DNA of 64,000 nucleotides, taken from positions 606,001 through 670,000 of the forward strand of contig VCAZ01000180.1 of NCBI GenBank assembly GCA_005784505.1. The letters run 5' to 3'. Position 1 is the first letter of the stretch, and every line of letters begins with the position of its first letter. A program made the position numbers and the translations under genes. A model generated the notes under the pieces. That model made no database searches. It worked only from the letters and a program-made list of their open reading frames with translations, and had not been told where the DNA came from. This DNA comes from Bagarius yarrelli (Eukaryota; Chordata; Actinopteri; Siluriformes; Sisoridae). Shown piece after piece: positions 1-12,089 of this stretch.

Positions 1-251
1 GGCTATAGGGTGCAAAAGGATCCCTGCGCTCCTGAGGCAGCATGCAGCTGTAGACTCTAATACATCTAACATTCCCAATACCTGACCTTCTTCCCTGAAG
101 CAGACATATTTTGTACCTTCGAAAGTACAGAATATCCACATTTCCAGATGTAATATATATCAAATATTTTTCATGACATGAGGTATAAGCATAGCATAGC
201 CAAAACTGACAGCCAGTGGAGATGTTGAGGAATAATGTGGTGTGAATGAAA

Positions 252-311
<60 letters not shown>

Positions 312-681
312 AATGCTTCAGCGAGGGGAATGGATGGAATGTAAGTTTGTGTCAAGTTCCCAACATTCTGCGGGCCTGACATACTAAAAGTGATCAGACT
401 GCTGTGCCCCTCAACAGCTGAGTGCGTGTGTGTGTCTTTGTGTGTGTGAGAGAGAAAGAGAGAGAGAGCGAGAGAGAGAGGGGCGAGGGGAAGACAACAA
501 CAATACACAAAAAAGGATTATATAAGAATAATCAATCCAAAATGGATCATTTTATGCAATGCAAACTGTGATATAATGAAGTATAATGCACCCCTACGGA
601 TTAAAACACACAACACACCCTCTCTCTCGATTTCTGTAGATTTACAACACTGTCAGAAATCTCTTCTCTCTTTATTTTGTG

Positions 682-720
<39 letters not shown>

Positions 721-1280
721 CTTTCAGTGTAAATTCCACACAGGATTGGACCTGCACTTTCCATGCTTCATTTCATCCTTCAGTAAGCAAAAAAAAAGTA
801 ACAGAACAAACCTCATTTCAGCAATTATGTGTGTGAAAGAAAAAGAGAGAGAGAGAGAGGGAGAGAGAGAGGGAGGGAGAGAGAGAGAGATGTGTGAAAC
901 TAAGCAAAGGCAGGAGGTGTGATAAAGCCCAAACAAATCAAAGGTCAAACAACACTGAAAGAAGGAGCAGGGAGTTACCAAGCCAACGCACAAAGCCCGG
1001 CCTGCAGAGGCAGCATGGGGAGAGAAAGGAGTGAATGAGGGCAATGGGGGGAGGAAGTGAAAAGAAACTAGACGGAGAGATTATCGTGCTATGATGTTAA
1101 AAGTTAAGCCCGTGTTTTGGAGGGCGCTCGGGTATATCATGTTGCCTCCAGTTCCCAGAGCAATACATTTAAAATATGAGGCTTTAAGTTGGACCTCCAG
1201 CACCAGCGTATTACTGCATTATAATGATTCATACTGTACTGATTTATCGCTCGGAACTGGCTGCTTAGATATGATGTTTG
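1..1280. repeat. Intergenic sequence rich in simple repeats
   Basis: No gene seen. It holds an A-run with (GA)n at 249-308, GT/GA-rich sequence at 425-482, (CT)n at about 684-718 and GA-rich sequence at 838-892. The short reading frames here are read-through of these repeats. Confidence 0.8.
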
Positions 1281-1289
1281 CTATACGTT

Positions 1290-1800
1290 TTATTAGTTAC
1301 TGATAAACTCTTAATGTCAACTGAGCGTACATGCACTGAGGTATTAGTCTGAAATCCCAGACTGTTAAAAAAAGTATAGTTACAGGTAGTATGAATATAA
1401 TTCAGACGTACTACATCCACCATGTTGATATCGACACGACATACGACGTCGCAGCAGCACGAATTTAAAGTGGGATAATGTTTAACATGCATGAAACGAG
1501 TGCCACCAGTTCTGCATATGATGACTTGTCTGTACCGTGGCCTTATGGGATAGGGAAGTGTACATCATATGGATAATTTAAAATCCAGGCAGGAGTAATA
1601 AAGTAACTTTTTACGTACTGTATTCCTAGCGCTGCGGATTTGGACATACTAATCACCTCACATGCTCAGCATAGTATAGTATAAAGTATAGGATTTCAGA
1701 CAGAGTATAAATGTATCAGGCAGGAGTACAGAGCTGATTTGAGTAATAGTATACTTCACTCAGTGAGTGTAGTGTAATAGGGAAAGCAATACTCCAGTAA
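1290..1800. repeat. Interspersed repeat, copy A
   Basis: The segment around 1420-1565 (for example GTGGCCTTATGGGATAGGGA) matches, in opposite orientation, 39120-39260 in ddr1 intron 9. Surrounding text is rich in 'TATAGTATA'-like words. It is a dispersed non-coding repeat; the family was not identified. Confidence 0.5.
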
Positions 1801-1914
1801 CAATAAATGAGTGATTTTGAGAAACAACTTAGACAAAGTAAACACCATTTCAATTGCCAAAAAAGGTTATGTCATTTCATACATGTTTATAGACTACATA
1901 AACCATCTAGACTA

Positions 1915-2300
1915 AAGTATTGCGACACCTGACTATTATATCCAGATGTGTTTTTGAACATTCTATTCCAGATTCATTCTTCCTTCTATAATAACCTCCA
2001 CACTTCTGGAAAGTCAGTCTACTAAAGTTTGGATTGTGAGATTTTTTTTCATTTACTTACGATAGTATTAATAAGATCAGACACTAATGTTGAGGTAAGG
2101 AGCTCTGGGATGTAGTTGGTGTTCTAATTCATCCCAAAGGTGTTTAGTGGAGTTGAGTCAGAGTTCTGTGCAACACTAAAACCAATACGAATTATGTCTT
2201 CCTGGAGCTCAGGGGTTTTGTGCACAGGGGCGTTGTCATGCTAGAAGAATGTTTGGGCCTTATAGTTCCTGACAACATTGTGGTAACATTATGGAAATGA
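1915..2300 (+). mobile_element. Non-autonomous DNA element, copy 1 ('GTATTGGGACACC' family)
   Basis: It starts near AAGTATTGCGACACCTGACT and contains ACATTCTATTCCAGATT, CCCAAAGGTGTT, and TGTGCACAGGGGCGTTGTCA. The same ordered words recur near 5945, 41590, 47370 and 62665. No coding capacity is seen. Confidence 0.55.
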
Positions 2301-2489
2301 CACATTTATGTGAGATTGCTGGTGTCTACAGGCTCTTTGCCACTCGTCTATTACACTACATGCTGAGCTTTACCTATAAGCTGCAGCAGCATTTTGATGT
2401 ATTGAACGCAACAGGGAATCATTACTGAACCTCAACAAGTTTACTAATGTGAGACGTCGAAACATCTGGCTGGCTAGTTCAGCTCAGTC

Positions 2490-5160
2490 AGCTTTCTTCT
2501 CGTATATTTCTCACAGGTTGGATTTATGATCCCAGCTAACTTCATTTTTTTAAAAAACATTGTTTAAAATATTCCTAAAACGTATAAAATGTCCAGTTTG
2601 CGTAATGATGGTAAAACATAATTTTATGGTTATTTTATTTTGAAAAACCTTTTTTCTGGGGTTTTTTTTTTTTTAGCTTTTAGCGAAGCGAAAGTTAGCT
2701 GTTAGCGAAAGTTGCCTGAACGTCCTTCATTAGCTGGGATAGTACTGATATCTTGACAAGTTTTGCTTCTCATATATATTTATACATTTCTCACTGGTTA
2801 GATTTAAGACGAGTCCCAGCTAACACCTTTATGTTCTGAGAACGTTTTTTAAACATTCTGTTTTGGTTTTGGAAAAGAAACTTAAAAATATTCCTAAAAC
2901 GTATAAAATGTCCAGTTTGCTTAACATTTGGTAGAACATATGTTTATAGTTATTATGTGGTGGGGTTTTTTCTGTAAATATTTTGAGAACATTCATAAAA
3001 TACTGATAACGTTAAAAGGAAGTTCTAGGAACATTGCTCTTTAAGTTAGCTATGATTAATGTTATGACAACCTGTAATACACATTATTTTGAAATGTATT
3101 GTTCTAACATTTAGAACACTAATACTGCTAAATTATGAATTATTTTATAAAGATTAGAAATGAAGTTGAGGATTATTATCTGTATTTAGTGTCTCTGAGA
3201 TTACATGAATTATTCACCAAGGTATTCCAATAGGAATATGTGTAATTTACACTGTTGTTATTAGATCTAATGATTTATTACGCTAATAATAATTATATAC
3301 TTAAAATATACTTTTGCTATTTTTTTTTTTACAATCTTACATACAGCTGTGTGCAAGTTTTCAGCCAGGATTTATCTATCATAAATTCTAGTCTAGGTAA
3401 CTGCATTGTAAAATCCACCCTAAATATTGGAGCAATAGACTCAGTACGGCTGTTTATACTCAAGCTCTACTTGATTTGCTCTAGTTGATTTATTTGGATT
3501 GTTAAATGATTTAAAATATTGCTCACAAAGGCTAAAATAGAAAATATTGACTTTCCACACCCCCCCCCCCCCCCCCACCCAAAAAAAAGAAAAAAAAACC
3601 CACATCAAAAGACACCTTTGTGTTTGTGGAACCTCTTTCCAACAGTGAATGCCATCATTCACAAAAGGAAGCAAGCTGGACACAAGAGTGGAAAAAAAAA
3701 TCCTGCCAGAGACATTAAAACAGAAAGACCTGCAAAAGTCCTTGAATAAAAGACAATGTTTCCATCACATTTCGAAATGTAGGTATTGACATACTTTTGC
3801 AGATCGAGTTGTTTTCACTGTGTAGATTACGAATATGCATTTTTTTTTTGCAAAAAATGATTTGCTGAAATGTTTTGGGTTTTTTTTTTTTTTATAAAAA
3901 CATAAGAATTCCATTTAAACCTGCAAAACCTGATTTGTACAGCTGTGCAGTTTATTTTAGCCTGGTGTGCGGCTATTCTGTGTGGTAGCCGAGCTAACAG
4001 GAAACATTACCACAACATTTGCTAACATTCTTTAAAAGTTGTCTAAACAATGTTTATGGAACATTCTCATAACATTATCAATATTTGATATACATTTTTG
4101 TGATGTTGCGAGAAACGTCCTTAGGATGTTATTTGTACTTGATAAATGCTCAAACAATGTTGTCATCCAGCTAGCAGACAATGTTCCTTGTTATGTTTTT
4201 TAATAGTTATATGTTCTTGTGATGTTGAAAAATAACATTTTCAGAACCATGTTCTGGGAACGTCCTTATGACTTTATTTGTACTTGTTGAATGCTTGCAC
4301 ATTGTTTGTTATCCAGTTAACAGGGAACGTCCCCACAACCTTCGCTAACATTCTTTAAAAGTTGTCTAAAGGTTATCGACAAAACGTTCTTAAAATAATG
4401 TTCATGGAATGTTTTCAGGGCTTCACAGTGGTTTTACAGTGGCTTAGTGGTTAGCACTGTTGCCTCACAGCAAGAAGACCCGGGTTCAATTTCCGGGCAA
4501 AGGCCTTTCTGTGTGGAGTTTGTATTTTCTCCCCATCTTGTCTTATGTAGGGTTATGGTTAGGGTTGGGTACTGGAGTCCAAAAACATGTATGTAAGGTT
4601 GATTGGTGATTCTAAATTGTGAGGACCCTGTGATGGACTGGCAACCCCTCTTGCCTTTTGCCCTTTCAGAGACAGCTGGGATAGACTCCAGCAGATCCCT
4701 GTGACCCCGAATTAGAGAATAAGCAGGTATAGAAGATAAACGAATGAAACATTTTCAATATGTTACTAATAGTTAATATAGGTTCTTGTGATGTTGCGAG
4801 ATTTGTTTGTACCTGATGAATGCTCGCACAATGTTGTTACTCAGCTGACAGGGAAGGTTCCCACAACGATTGCTATCATTATTTATAAGTTGTCTAAAGG
4901 TTAGGACAAAATGTTCTTAATGTATTTGTTGATGGAACATTCTTATAATGTTATTAATAGTTAAGATAAGTTCTTGTGATGCTGAGAGAAAGCATTTCTA
5001 AAACAATGCTGTTGAAATGCAATTAGGACGTTCTTTGTACTTGATGAATGTTCTTGAATTGTTTGTCTACCAACGTTAAGCAAAGGTTTTTGGCACATTT
5101 AAAGTAACATTTCCAAAACCATATCAGAATGCTTGAAAAGCGTTATTGGAGCAAAGCTAG
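2490..5160. repeat. Degenerate tandem array of about 320-bp units
   Basis: The words CCTAAAACGTATAAAATGTC at about 2575 and 2892, and 'acagggaac..ccacaac..gctaacattc' at about 3999, 4320 and 4849 recur with spacings near 320 bases, or about 200 plus an inserted SINE. Shared blocks include AAAGTTGTCTAAA, TTCTTGTGATGTTG and GTACTTGATGAATGCTC. Units are diverged; no gene is present. Confidence 0.65.
4422..4750 (+). mobile_element. tRNA-derived SINE-like element inserted in the tandem array
   Basis: It has an A-box-like 'GGCTTAGTGGTTAGCACTG', a B-box-like 'GGGTTCAATTTCCGG', then GTGTGGAGTTTG and a tail with 'GGACTGGCAACCCC' and 'GAATGAAAC'. A second tail copy is at 12945-13095. Sequence on both sides belongs to the 320-bp array. 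Confidence 0.65.
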
Positions 5161-5199
5161 GTACTAGGTTACAATGGTGCTATTTTTTGATATTATTAT

Positions 5200-6930
5200 C
5201 ATTACTGTTATATTAAAACTACAATCTCTATCCATTCTCTCTAGACTTCATATCCTATACCCTCTCGTTTGGTTCATTGTGATCTTGCAGACTGATCCAA
5301 AAACTTTCCCTGACTGCTTCGACTCTGTTTTCTAACTGCTCTTTGCTGACAGCGTGATTATACTAATTCTGCAAATTAAAGGCTATCTACATTGGCGGTG
5401 TCGGTGCTCATTCGTTTATTTATTCGTCCTCAGCAACCGCTCCATCTTGGGCAGGGTTCTGAGGATAGAATACATGCTGAATGAAACATCAGTCTGAGCA
5501 TTGCAGGGCAATAAACTGCTAATACTGGCATATTATTTTGTAAGGTGGGAATTAACAGAATAATAAGAGGAAATTTACACAGACACAGGAGAACATGCAC
5601 AGCTGGTAACAGGAACTCTAGACCTTGGAGCTGTACTCCAGCAGGTTAGATTACATATAGATCGATTTGAGCCAAATCTTATTAACCGCACGTGCATGGC
5701 AATAAAGCTGAGTGAGTTAAGCAAACAGAGTAAGAACAGCAGGAAAGCCAAGAACTTGATGGTTGTAAAGAGACCCAAGCTAAGCACCTGCACTTGGGTA
5801 AGTATTTACCAAAGAAACACCTGGGTTGTAAGGAGATCTTTAGGGAGCAGGTAGAGATTGTAAACGGTATGTATAAGCAAGGAAATGGCTGTTCAGGGTA
5901 TTTCCTGTATTACTTATAAAAAGCTCATGGTTCATATATACATTGTATGAACAAAAGTAATGGGACACCAGACTGCATCCATATTGTTGTAGGTGAGGAA
6001 GTATTGGGTGCAGTCGATGTTCCAGTTTAGGACAGTCCAGTCCAGGACATTCAGTTCTTGCACTCCAATCAGACTAAACCATGTCCCAGGGGGGTTTGTG
6101 CACAGGAGTATTGTCATGCTGGGTGTTTAGTTTCAGTGAAGAAATACTATAAGACTACAACATACAAAGACGTTTTTGAATTTGTACTAATAGTTTGGGG
6201 AAAACACACATGTGGGTTGTCCACAACCTTTCAGCTATATACAGTAGTATATGTATGTATGTGTATGTACAACCCAAGCTTGTGTTCTTTTTTCATTCTT
6301 TGTGTAAATCATTCCACATTTTATTTGCACTGAACCCAAACACAAAAGGCGAACGATATTCAGGCTTCAGTTAGAGACTTGTGTTGATGTGGGAAAGCAT
6401 GTAGAGTCATAACACGGGATCTCTGTGGAGTTTTTTTTTTAGTTAAAGCTTAGCAAGCTGTGGGCAAGTATGAACACATGACTTATCAGCACTTTCGCTG
6501 TCATCCATTTTCTACTATTCTTCACATTTACCTTTTCTGGGGGTTAAATTTGTGAAAGAAAGACTAATACTACTGTATTTTCACCAGTACCTCAGAATAC
6601 TATGTTTCAGTGCCGGGCAAAGAGCTGGAAGATCTGACTGTTAACAATGAGGAGTCGAAATCACTGTCTTTACCGCCTCAGGCAGGTAATTGTATACAGT
6701 TAAAGCTGCCTGCTCTGTAATAATAAACTCTTTTAAAATTGCAAAGAGGTTGGGGTGATTTTTTTTCTCAATTCTTTCTTTGGGATATACATAAACAATT
6801 AGTCTGTGGAAAAAAAACCATACAAACATAAAAAACTGTTTTGTTTTGAGGTTTTTTAAATAAAAGGGTTAACAAGTTGAATCCTGTTCTTTCCTTTGAG
6901 GTAATATGAGAGTTCATATCCCCTTTGCTG
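5200..6930. other. Intergenic stretch without a recognisable gene
   Basis: Contains one copy of the 'GTATTGGGACACC' element (5945-6130, with GGGACACCAGACTG and GTGCACAGGAGTATTGTCAT). Otherwise AT-rich unique-looking sequence; no exon-like match was seen. Confidence 0.6.
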
Positions 6931-6934
6931 AAAA

Positions 6935-7115
6935 ATGTTTCTCTCAGGGGCGCGCGCGCGCGCGCGCAAGCACGTCAAGTATCATTTACACGATCCCGCT
7001 GCCAGGTCACGGGGTCTTTTCCTCAGCTCGTTACTGATTGGCCGAGTGACTGATCGAATATTTAAATCGACGCGTGATGATTGGACATTATGGGAGCAGG
7101 TTATGCAAATGAGCA
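6935..7115 (+). promoter_or_regulatory. CpG-rich promoter region, probably of ddr1
   Basis: A (CG)n run at 6951-6967 is followed by an inverted CCAAT box (ATTGGCC, about 7037), further CpG sites and a perfect octamer ATGCAAAT at 7103-7110. Its surroundings are AT-rich and CpG-poor, so the CpG cluster stands out. There is no clear TATA box at a fitting distance. It precedes the putative first exon with a donor at 7490. Confidence 0.45.
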
Positions 7116-7489
7116 CCTGGTAGCGGTCTCCCGGAGAAGAGGACGAAAAGCCTGGCGCGGCGGTTAGAGCGTTGGCTGTCGGTTCAGAATTGATGTAGGA
7201 AAGAAGTTTACGCTAGTTTGTTTAGGAAGAATCTGTACAGGTGTTTATTTATTTGGTGTTTGAACCTCTTTTTTGTTAACTTTCTTTTCCTACAGTAAAG
7301 TGAGCCGGCACTGGTTTTAGTGGCGCGCGTGCGTGCGTGCGTGCGTGCGTGTGTGTTTGTAACGGCTGGATTTAAATTTGCTCGGATTCAATAATAAAAA
7401 AAAAAATCCGGAATTAAATCAAGACCAACGGAAAACTTTTCCCGAACCGGATCCCACACCAGAAATCTTCTCCTTTGCCTGCCGTTTCG
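7110..7489 (+). other. ddr1: Probable non-coding first exon of ddr1 (5' UTR)
   Basis: A CpG-rich segment ends in a strong donor, G|GTAAGTA, at 7489/7490, the only convincing donor in a promoter-like region upstream of ddr1. It has no long reading frame. Joined to the acceptor at 27823/27824 it would give a 5' UTR followed by the ATG at 27876. The left end is not visible and is set just after the octamer. The link to ddr1 is inferred from orientation, the lack of another gene between, and the known non-coding 5' exons of vertebrate DDR1. An unseen non-coding RNA could own this exon instead. Confidence 0.5.
7321..7353. repeat. (GTGC)n / (GT)n microsatellite in the putative first exon
   Basis: GCGTGCGTGCGTGCGTGCGT followed by GTGTGTTTGT, within the putative ddr1 5' UTR exon. 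Confidence 0.8.
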
Positions 7490-7990
7490 GTAAGTAATGA
7501 GAAAACAGGATAACTATTTTTATCCGCGCATGCAGATAGTCTGGTAGTCTGTGTAATTCGGGATTATAAACCTCTTGATTAGAATCGTTATGTAATCTTG
7601 TAGATTTAACGTTAGGGATCTGCTGTGCAGTTGCTGCTCCAACTGTTACTGTTGTAAAAAACCAGAAAACACACATGGGTTTAACCGGGCTGGGATTTCA
7701 TTCTGTCTTTTTTATATTTGAAAGTTTACCTTCTGTAACCACAGCCTACAGTCATAAAAGTTTTATTTATTTTTTTAATTAATTAAATAAGTATTGAGGT
7801 GAGTGGTGTTATAAATCTTGCCCGGTTTCTAGGCGTCGGTGTGTCTAAACTCGTGTGTGTGTGTTAGACGTGTTGGCTGTCGGCCACAATAAGACTTGCG
7901 CTGTTTGTTTGCCTGTAAATCTTTTAAAGTTTCTCTCCCTCTCAGCTATAGTTCTCATATATTTTAATGGATCATGGGTTCCTTCATGAT

Positions 7991-7993
<3 letters not shown>

Positions 7994-8027
<34 letters not shown>
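7994..8027. repeat. (CA)n microsatellite
   Basis: About 17 uninterrupted CA units directly before a minus-strand SINE. Confidence 0.9.
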
Positions 8028-8030
<3 letters not shown>

Positions 8031-8074
8031 TGATCCACCTGTGGCCAAAGCCAGGCTGATATTTGGATTTACAG

Positions 8075-8215
8075 TTCCAGCCTTTGGCAGACTCGCCCTT
8101 ATTTATTTCTTTTTTATAGCAAGCAATTAGGGGCCCATCAGTGGCAACACTGTGGTGCTGGGAATCGAACCCTGATCTTCCAATCCGCAGTCCAACACCG
8201 TAACCCAAGAGCTTT
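8075..8215 (-). mobile_element. SINE, minus strand
   Basis: It reads on + as TTTGGCAGACTCGCCCTTAT, then GCAATTAGGGGCCCA, GCTGGGAATCGAACCCTGAT and TCCAACACCGTAACCC. On the minus strand these are the tRNA-like head (GGGTTCGATTCCCAG) and body of the otophysan-type SINE. Confidence 0.7.
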
Positions 8216-8224
8216 CCATTCCCC

Positions 8225-8365
8225 AGTTACATTTCTGGCATTTGTTTGTTTATCCAGAGCGACATACATTTATCATGAGTTATTATTTAGCCGAGCGCCC
8301 AGCAGTGGCAGCTTGGTGGTCCTGGGAATTGAACCTACAATCTTAACCACAGACCTCTTTAAAAC
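8225..8365 (-). mobile_element. SINE, minus strand, second copy
   Basis: ATCCAGAGCGACATACATTT, GCGCCCAGCAGTGGCAGCTT and GGGAATTGAACCTACAAT match the same SINE family, directly after the preceding copy. Confidence 0.65.
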
Positions 8366-9210
8366 CTCTACGGAATTTGATTCAACAGTAACAGCGGTTA
8401 GTCATTTATTACTGAACGGCCTGTATAGTGTCGGCATAGAGTTCCTGATAACAGTTCCTACATCACAACAACCACAGACCCTCAGGAGACTCGGTTTTAT
8501 CTTTCCTTTGTCAGAAAGACAATAAGCAAGAAAGGACAAAGCCCTCTGTCATGGTGGAAAACTTAGTGATCGTTACAAAGCACTGACACCAAAGACTTCC
8601 CTTAGGATAAACGTTTTGCTACAAAGAAAAAAATCATCATATCAGTGATTATAAGCTGTACATTTTGTTGCTTGGTTGCCTTTTATGACCGTGTAGGTAA
8701 GCTGTAACTATAGAAACGCCAATATTTTTCTTTGGAGAAAGAGTCAGCGTTTACATTTCAGCCATATTTATCGTCAGCTGTGCTCCGATGTAAATCGAAC
8801 GCCTTTTTAACAGGGAGTTTTAGGATTTCTGCAGTGCCGTGGTAGAAAGCAGCCAAGCCAGAAGCTGCTAGTGAAACTAATGGGGATATTATATAGTTAT
8901 GATGATTGTCTGGCCCTAGTGTTCCAGAAAGATTAGACATAAACCTTTATGTGATCATCAAAAGTCATGTGGGGTTACAATGCCTCATCACCATGGAGTG
9001 ATATTATCACAGTGTAGTGTCTCTCAGTTTATCCAGACGGCATTGATTTTCCTCTGGAAAAGTTCGCTCAGGAAACACAACAACGTTTTTCCGGGCAAGT
9101 TAGGTGTCGCTCCAGACAGAGTCATCATAGCACTAAGTTACAAAAAGCCATCGTATAGGAGCCGTCATTGTTTCTCTTTCTTTAGTGCGTTCCTAAAGTG
9201 CTGCTCCTGA

Positions 9211-9236
9211 CACACACACACACACACACACACACA
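9211..9236. repeat. (CA)n microsatellite
   Basis: Thirteen CA units in the ddr1 intron 1. Confidence 0.9.
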
Positions 9237-9361
9237 GGACAATTAAGCTTACGGTGTATGAGTAAGTGCAGGTGGCTGTCTGGGTGCGAGGATCTCCTCC
9301 CTCATTCGCTTGCTCAGGCCCCGGACACCAAGAAACAGGACACCAGGAAATAAACTATAAG

Positions 9362-9480
9362 CTACATTTGCATTTACATTTGCAGCATTTGGCAGATGCT
9401 GTTATCCAGAGCGACCTACATTTATCATACAATTGAGCAATTAAGGGTTAAGGGCCTTGCTCAGGGGCTCAGCATACAAT
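9362..9480 (-). mobile_element. SINE fragment, minus strand
   Basis: CATTTACATTTGCAGCATTT, ATCCAGAGCGACCTACATTT and AAGGGCCTTGCTCAGGGGCT mark the body of the SINE; the head is missing. Confidence 0.7.
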
Positions 9481-9671
9481 AAGTTTTACTGATTACTGTC
9501 ACATGTAGAGTACTTTATGATGGCGATCAAAATTCATATCGGTGGCAACATATTGGTCAGAGATTAAACGTTTGGGTATGAAATTGCTCAGTATATAAGC
9601 AAAGATGGAGTAGTGTGCTTTTTTTTTCTCTCTGGATGCTTTTATGTCTTCACACCCATCAGTATTCACTG

Positions 9672-9838
9672 CATTACACTTACATTTACAGCATTTGGCA
9701 GAGTGACTTACATTTATCTTATCTATACAACTGAGCAATTAGGGGTTAAGGGCCTTGCTCAGGGGCCCAGCTTGGTAGAGCTGGGAATCAAATTCACAAT
9801 CTTCGGGGTTTTAGTCTAACACATTAACCATGAGCCAC
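9672..9838 (-). mobile_element. SINE, minus strand
   Basis: TTTACAGCATTTGGCAGAGT through GGGCCTTGCTCAGGGGCCCA to ACACATTAACCATGAGCCAC: nearly full length. Confidence 0.7.
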
Positions 9839-10779
9839 CATTTACCCACATTAGTAGTAGTTTTTTTAAATTTTTGCGTCAAATCTTACTTTGTTACCTT
9901 ACTGGACACACCCACATGTGGTTATCAACGGATGAGGTCGCTGGAAATCCCAGCTCTCATTAAAAATAACCCTGATGACCTCATTGCTTTGTCGGTGCAA
10001 GGTGCTATACTGTATATGTAAACACTGGAGCAGATGTTATACACAAAGCGAATATGTGCATCACATCACTCAGTCTAGGTTACTTTTTTAGTAAAATATA
10101 AATTTTCGGGTTTTCTGCACACGGCTACAATAAAGCTCTCCTCCATCATCTGATTCCACGGACGTGTCAATAAGCTCTCGGCTGATCGTTTTTCATTGCA
10201 GTGTGTCATGCAAATTTTCCACTTGAGTTATAAAGAAATATTTGAACTTGTGCGGAAGATGCAATTGAGGCTAATGTGCGTTTAGTGCCACTCGCATCGC
10301 CCTTTGCAAATTCGCTTCTGTCCACATCTTTGCATTGACCTTGTATGTAATATACTTAATTAGGTTATAATTATGTAATAATTAAATTCACATTTGGTTT
10401 AAACACAGCATTAGTCTACATCAAGGGTTACCAGACTCAGTCAATGTTGTAAGTATATCTAGCAAGACCTCGATTAGCTATTTTAGTTTTTAGATGCGTG
10501 TGTTTCTGCACCTTTTTGCTTTTTTTAATGCTAAGGGAAAAAAGGTCGGAATGCAAGGAGATGGATTTTCCGGTTACTGTGTAAACCCAAACACAGTAAT
10601 CAGATGAGGGTGAATAGGAAAATTGACCCTGCTCTTGTAAACACAATCCCGGTTACAAAATCAACAAGACTATGGAAACAAAATGCCCAAAAGAGTAAAT
10701 GACCTGTAATGTTAGTGATAATTGTCTGGTCAAATGTCAGATAACCCGAAACATGACGTTGATATCGAACAGACATGCA

Positions 10780-11125
10780 GCTAAACTATTGGCAAAGGGC
10801 ATCAGAATATCACAATATACTTTGTTAAAATACAACACATATTGCTATACTTCCAAACAAATAGCTAAAAATACAATGAATACAAAGTCAGAGGCACCCA
10901 GAATGTTTGTTTCTGAGAAAATGGCCGTATGTGTTAGCAACAACTACAGGAACGGAGGAGGAAGTGGTTTGACACGCACTTTAATTAAATATTAAACTAA
11001 ACTTAAATCACTTTACAACATAACCTAAATATATCTCGATACTAGAGCTTAGAATGTTGATACATTATCGTGAAAATTAATAAAGATATTTAGCTGTATT
11101 GATATTTTTACACAGATTCCCAGAT
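10780..11125 (+). repeat. Interspersed repeat with 'ATAGCTAAAAATACAA', copy A
   Basis: Shares ordered blocks with 25790-26070: AAACAAATAGCTAAAAATAC, AGCAACAACTACAG, TTTAATTAAATATT and TTTTTACACAG. These are two diverged copies of one non-coding element in the same orientation. Confidence 0.55.
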
Positions 11126-11509
11126 TTTTTTTTTACTAATTTTGTCACCAAAACGTAAAACGTTTACTCAGAATACAACACTGTCGGACTGATTAATGTG
11201 ATGGAGCCAGATATTACGGAAAAGCCAAGGCAAAGTGTATGGTACACAGTACTTTTGTTCCATTGCTGAATTACACACACACACGTGCAGGGTGTGGTCT
11301 CCTTTTTACTGTCGGCCAGGGATTGATCTTGGTCAGAAATTTTTTAAAAGGCAGTTTTATTACAATGATGAAAAGCAGACAATCTACATGATGATATCTT
11401 TTTTTTTTGTGCATTTCATTAAATTGCATATACTTATTTAGTACAAACGCTTTCAATTGTTTGAAATGTTCAAGTATTGTATTATACCTTTTCTGAAGTG
11501 ACTTTTACT

Positions 11510-11640
11510 TTTGATCAGTTGAGGGTGACGGGCCTTGTGTAGGGTCCAGGGTAGCAGCCTGATGGTCAGCTTGGTGTTTCTGGGATCTAAACTCATGGCC
11601 CTCTAATCAGCAATCATCCATCACACCAGTTCCTGCACTC
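11510..11640 (-). mobile_element. Diverged SINE fragment, minus strand
   Basis: GGGCCTTGTGTAGGGTCCAG, GCTTGGTGTTTCTGGGAT and CATCACACCAG resemble the SINE body and head in reverse. Confidence 0.4.
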
Positions 11641-12089
11641 CTGTACCGTCGATCCATTGCTTGGAAGTGATGGTTTAGCTCTAAGTAGTAAAACTTACAG
11701 AAATAGTGTGGGGTTAGAATCCTCCTCTTTGAGTGAGGGTCATACCAGCCAATTGAGTGCACACAGCTTTGTGCGGCCAATCAGCATGTTGGCCATGTGC
11801 GTGTATCGCCCACCATTAAAGTGGGATTATGGCTTCTTCTGATTCCGTGGGATCATTTGAACCAGGCTCAGTTCTCCTCTAACCAGATAAACCAGTAGGT
11901 TACCCATGCTGCAGTAAAGTTTCCGTGGTCTTGTCCGGATGGCCGCTTAGAAGACAAGAGAAACTGCCTTATTGTCTCCAAGTGATGGTGGCGACGTTGA
12001 GCTCGGAATAACAAAGAACAGACACATGTTAGCGTAGATGCAGTTCGACTGGTGATAAACAAATACACTATGTGTTATTGGTGGTGTTT

